Source: Hyaloscypha bicolor E (taxonomy: Eukaryota; Ascomycota; Leotiomycetes; Helotiales; Hyaloscyphaceae). Taken from it: a DNA stretch of 64,000 nucleotides. Made by a program: the position numbers and the translations under genes. Under the pieces are notes generated by a model. The model had not been told where the DNA came from. It did not search any database and saw only the letters and a list, made by a program, of their open reading frames with translations. This document shows positions 60,993 to 64,000 of this stretch, in pieces (position 1 is the first letter of the stretch; each line of letters begins with the position of its first letter). Where the stretch lies: contig NW_020194685.1 in assembly GCF_002865645.1 (NCBI RefSeq), positions 744,001 to 808,000 on the forward strand. The letters run 5' to 3'.

Positions 60993-61534
60993 ATTAATAT
61001 GGCTACTATCCTATAATATTATAATTAGTATAAAGATTAATATAATATAAATATAGACTTACCTCAGGCTCTGGGAATAATTCAATAATAATCGGTAATA
61101 TTTTGTAATTACTAATACATTTGGTATACTAATTATAGTCCATTACTATAGAACATACTATAAGGACGATCTATATAGAGATTAGTAGATTAATTAGTAT
61201 ATTAGAATACCAACTTATAGGTTATAGTATAGAGTTATATAATAGTATAGTTGAGTTATTAAGAAGAAATCAAAAGGTAAGCAAGATAAGGTAAAATAAA
61301 ATTGACTTTATAATATAAAATAATTCACTTTTAAGGCATATGAAAATTTTTTTAAGCTATTACCTTACTCTTCCCTATTGCTTTACCTTAGCTAATACCT
61401 TTCCTTTAACTATACTACTTCAATCCCTTAATTAATCCCTCAATTAACCCCTTCTATAGTATATCTCTTAATTTATATTAATTACTATACTAATCAAGAT
61501 ATAGTAATCGCAATCTCTAGTCAATTATTTAACT

Positions 61535-62092
61535 ATGGTACGAACCAAGCAAACTAATGGCAAGCGTATTACTTCTAGGAAGGCTCTTACAGGCAAGGCT
61601 CCAAGAAAGACACTTGGCAGAAAAGGCCATATTCCTGCTATTATATAAAAGAGAAAATATAGGTTCAGACCTGGCAATTAGTTAATTAGTAAAAATATTA
61701 GTATATCTACTAACTGGATTTATAGCCAAGGCCCTTCAAGAAATCAGAAAATATTAGAGGAGTACTAATTTATTAATTCCAAAGGCACTATTTCATTGAT
61801 TAGTAAAGGAGATTTTAGCTCAGGAGAATAGACAAGATATATACATCCAAGCTTCGGCTTTATATACTTTACAAGAGTCTACGGAGGCGCTTCTTATTAC
61901 GGAGTTTGAGTATAAGTCATTTTTCTTAATTATACTAATTTTTATACTAATCTAATTCCAGTAATAAACCTTATAGCCATTTATATAAAGCGGGTTACTA
62001 TCCAGAAAAAGGATATAAAGCTAGTCCAATAAATGAGATTAGGAATAATGGGCATTAGTAAGGTTAGCGAACGCCTTATAACAGTACTATAG
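61535..62092 (+). pseudogene. Histone H3-like gene relic carried by the transposon
   Basis: ATG 61535 opens MVRTKQTNGKRITSRKA and GKAPRKTLGRKG, matching the H3 tail (ARTKQT, GKAPRK). RKYRFRPG follows. An intron with a perfect TACTAAC branch site and TAG acceptor (ending 61727-61728) lies where the frame breaks; its first bases read ATTAGT, as if a GT donor had mutated. Downstream the histone fold continues: KALQEIRKY, RSTNLLIPKALFH, LVKEILAQENRQD, IYIQASALYTLQESTEALL and, after a second break, NLIAIYIKRVTIQKKDIKLV (compare H3 NLCAIHAKRVTIQ and KDIQLA). At least four in-frame stops are present. Between EI and QASA it is one residue longer than canonical H3, a CenH3-like trait, yet the tail is H3-like. 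Confidence 0.87.
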
Positions 62093-62436
62093 GGTAGTTA
62101 GTTTACTTGGGTTACTGGCAAAGTAACCAGGTCAGGCATCAGGGAATTAACCTTTATATCTAAGGCAAAGCAGTTAGCTAGCCATTAGATTAATAAAGTA
62201 ATAACTCAAATCATTACTTTTTCAATATATCTCAAATTAGTTATATTCTTTAAAGAACTAGTATAAAGATTAATTAATTAATTAATTAATTAGAACAGAG
62301 AGCAGGAGGGGCAGATTCTGCCGGGCCCCTCACCGCCTAGAACGATAATTATCGCCAATTATCGATAATTATCGATTATCGACAAATTAGCGCGATTATC
62401 TAATCATCGCTTATCAAGCTTATCAGAGCCCACACT

Positions 62437-62444
62437 GGGGATCG
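62437..62444. repeat. Target-site duplication, right copy (ggggatcg)
   Basis: Eight bases just right of the transposon, identical to 56896-56903. Its position within an exon of the CorA-like paralog lets the pre-insertion sequence be inferred. Confidence 0.85.
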
Positions 62445-63733
62445 TTGATCTGATTTGTTCGTAACCTCCCAATAGGGTTGGAATCTGTAGTCTTGTTTGA
62501 TCCATAGTAAGTATCCAAGAAACCATAGGCAGTCCAAGTTCGGTGATCAATCCCAGTTACAGTGACCGAAATCTGAGCTTCATACAGGCACTGGTCCCCA
62601 ACATATGATCTTAGTGGGCTCTTACACGAGGACAAGAAAGGGAGACGCCAGGAACGCCGTAGATGCTTGCGACCATACCCCCCCCGAGTGTCTTCAATTA
62701 GATATCTACTTTGTTTCAAGACGTAAAACGGAAGGTGGAACTCCATTGTAAAATAACGAAATCCTCGAGACTGCCGTAGAAGCATTGTATTAGTGATGAC
62801 AGTTCGATCTACCAGCAGAATTCAACTTACAGGAATGGTGACTTCTATGGCTGCTTTGCCAGTCAAATACCTATACAAGCAGTTCTTGAGTGCTAAAGCA
62901 TGGGTTCGAGGTGCAGTTGCAAGAACGGCCTCCATGTTGGGTGGATCAAGATCGGTAATGAAGCTGGGCACGTTTGAGTTCTCATGACAATGGTGAAGAC
63001 ACATTCCTTGACTTACATGAGTCTCCTCTCGGCGGTGGACCCGCTATTGTCCACAGAAGTCTTCCGGGGGTCCACCACGTAACGCTGTGAGATGTGAGTC
63101 TCCGCGAGCTTGGAAAGGGAAAGCGGTTTGGAACAAACTTACCGGCTTGCTCAATTCTTCTCTGAGTTGCTTTGAGGACAACGGACCATGCCACGGCCGT
63201 GATTGTCTTGGGTTCCTTGAAATCTCATCATCACGAGTCCTATCGTCGAGTAGAATTGCCGCGTTTTTGTCGACATCATAGCCGACTGCTTGCTCATACC
63301 ATCCCGCCACGACATCGACTTGATCTTGATACGGTAGGTCCTCTTCGTCACCCACCATACCTTCCATGAAAAGCCTGACAATATTTCTCTGACCGAAAAC
63401 ATTGTTATCGTCATCTTTCGTACCCTGGCAAATCTTCTCTGGTGTCTCATCTTCAGTCTCCCTTGAGAGATCGAAACCGTTTCTTGGGAACTCAAATCCC
63501 TCTTCCGCTTCTTCCTCTTCAACCTCTCCAATCGCTCCCTCCTCTTCACCCCCCTCGTCATCATCACTAAGTGTGTCTTCAACAGTATCCCTCCTATACC
63601 AGTCTCTTAACCACTCAATGTAGGGTTGGTTCTCGGCCTTGCGATCAAAGTATCGTGGTGTCCCAAACAACTCCAGGGGCCACGAGCGGTACAAGGACTC
63701 GCGAGGGGACTCTTCGTTACTTACTCTCAACAT

Positions 63734-64000
63734 TTCTTTTCACCCACCGCGCTAGGTATATAGAAATAACAATACATTCGAGAGAAAGTTGACGACTTTA
63801 AGACGCGAAACAGTATGCTCATTTTCTCCAATGTGAAAGTAGATAGACACGCTTCACGCTGATGTTGCCAAAAGAACGCGATGCGAAGGTAGAAGTGGAA
63901 GTGGGGGGGAAAAGGAAAGAAAGGTGGGAAAGCCGAAGGAGGAGACAAAAGCGACAGCCGTTAGTGATTCTGCCTTGCAGAGTTGCCCACTGCTCCATTG
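63734..64000. promoter_or_regulatory. Upstream region of the disrupted CorA-like gene
   Basis: The last 267 bases lie directly upstream of the start codon at 63733 on the minus strand and should be its promoter and leader. I see no further gene before the window ends. Confidence 0.4.

Larger units (their letters stand above)
56904..62436 (+). mobile_element. hAT-superfamily DNA transposon, 5533 bp, decayed, with extra gene cargo
   Basis: Left end CAGTGTGGGCTCCGATAA and right end (reverse complement) AGTGTGGGCTCTGATAAG are inverted copies, flanked by the 8-bp duplication ggggatcg. Imperfect inversion continues inward through ATTATCGAT-rich subterminal blocks (about 56918-57000 and 62340-62423). 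The interior is strongly AT-rich, and in-frame stops often fall where Gln or Trp codons are expected, as RIP would cause. It holds a transposase relic (57591-59780, +), an unidentified reverse-strand relic (about 59900-60992) and a histone H3-like relic (61535-62092, +). Composition changes abruptly at both ends, so mutation stayed inside the element. Class assignment rests on the ends, the duplication length and the hAT C-terminal dimerisation domain. Confidence 0.92.
55737..63733 (-). pseudogene. CorA-like membrane protein gene disrupted by a hAT-type transposon
   Basis: Paralog of the gene at 49131-51184. Exons are 63733-63143, 63084-63017, 62963-62831, 62770 to 62437, [insertion], 56895-56757, 56584-56281, then about 56199-56105 and a last exon ending at 55737. 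Shared blocks include RRLIFITDLDPPNMEAV, NCLYRYL, MEFHLPFYVLKQSRY, LYEAQISVTVTG, WTAYGFLDT, PREYFFRVFETRIRQV and MLMLVKPLTNRLGDTVEAW. Two C-terminal membrane helices follow (AYLPLVLAANLFST; FIVALFALGFLIAASIVSLF). The N-terminal 197-codon exon is very acidic. Removing 5541 bp (the element plus one 8-bp duplication) restores ..TNQINDP|LSADRTVW.. in frame. A second lesion is likely: at a five-T run (56159-56163, plus strand) the frame moves by two bases relative to the expected EDHESK-LLQMKSARQ and meets TGA. The gene cannot make a full-length product. Confidence 0.88.

Noticed and set aside
61535..62092. Host histone H3 gene that happens to lie next to a transposon
   Set aside because: It is inside the inverted ends, shares the AT-rich mutated composition, and is too diverged from canonical H3 to be the host's essential copy.
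56904..62436. Retrotransposon or LTR element
   Set aside because: No long terminal direct repeats, reverse transcriptase or integrase text. The ends are inverted and the duplication is 8 bp, with hAT transposase motifs.

Overview
This window is nuclear DNA of a filamentous ascomycete (Pezizomycotina; a leotiomycete would fit, but I cannot fix the order). Genes are split by short introns (mostly 45-150 nt) with GT-AG ends and CTRAC/CTAAC branch sites. There is a Zn2Cys6 regulator, a LaeA-like methyltransferase and an AT-rich, stop-riddled transposon that looks mutated by RIP. Nothing bacterial or viral is visible.

Layout. 1-1125 (-): 5' part of the ubiquitin-shuttle protease DDI1, running off the left edge. 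2372-3398 (+): GNAT acetyltransferase. 3554-4264 (-): URA5. 4620-6676 (+): NOG1 GTPase. 8636-10598 (-): intron-rich LaeA-like methyltransferase. 13182-15636 (-): Ost-alpha/TMEM184 membrane protein. 16079-26014 (+): a giant CSF1-type bridge-like lipid transfer protein of 3259 aa. 26837-29622 (+): eEF2. 30179-30777 (-): AIM41. 31624-32121 (+): small Arg/Ser-rich protein. 32122-37110: gene-empty, low-complexity DNA. 37111-40641 (+): Zn2Cys6 transcription factor. 40844-41760 (-): proteasome alpha5. 42124-45010 (+): gamma-tubulin complex GCP2. 45996-47911 (+): methylenetetrahydrofolate reductase. 49131-51184 (-): CorA-like membrane protein. 53253-53965 (-): small CxxC protein. 55737-63733 (-): a second CorA-like gene cut in two by a transposon at 56904-62436.

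Most genes are unrelated housekeeping genes (translation and ribosome assembly, proteasome, pyrimidine and folate metabolism, microtubule nucleation, lipid transfer). Several pairs share short divergent promoters (URA5/NOG1, TMEM184/CSF1, PUP2/GCP2). There is no biosynthetic cluster.

The most unusual part is the right end. A 5533-bp hAT-type element, with AGTGTGGGCTC ends and an 8-bp duplication (ggggatcg), sits inside an exon of the CorA-like paralog. Removing it with one duplication copy restores the host reading frame. The element holds three decayed genes: a hAT transposase, an unidentified reverse-strand gene and a histone H3-like gene. A histone gene as transposon cargo is the observation most worth following up. 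Other observations concern gene structure: a DDI1 start codon apparently split by an intron, two GC-AG introns, several micro-exons, and one methyltransferase splice junction that does not resolve.

All coordinates come from reading the sequence by eye. Splice sites were chosen by reading frame, splice consensus and protein-family fit, with no transcript data.
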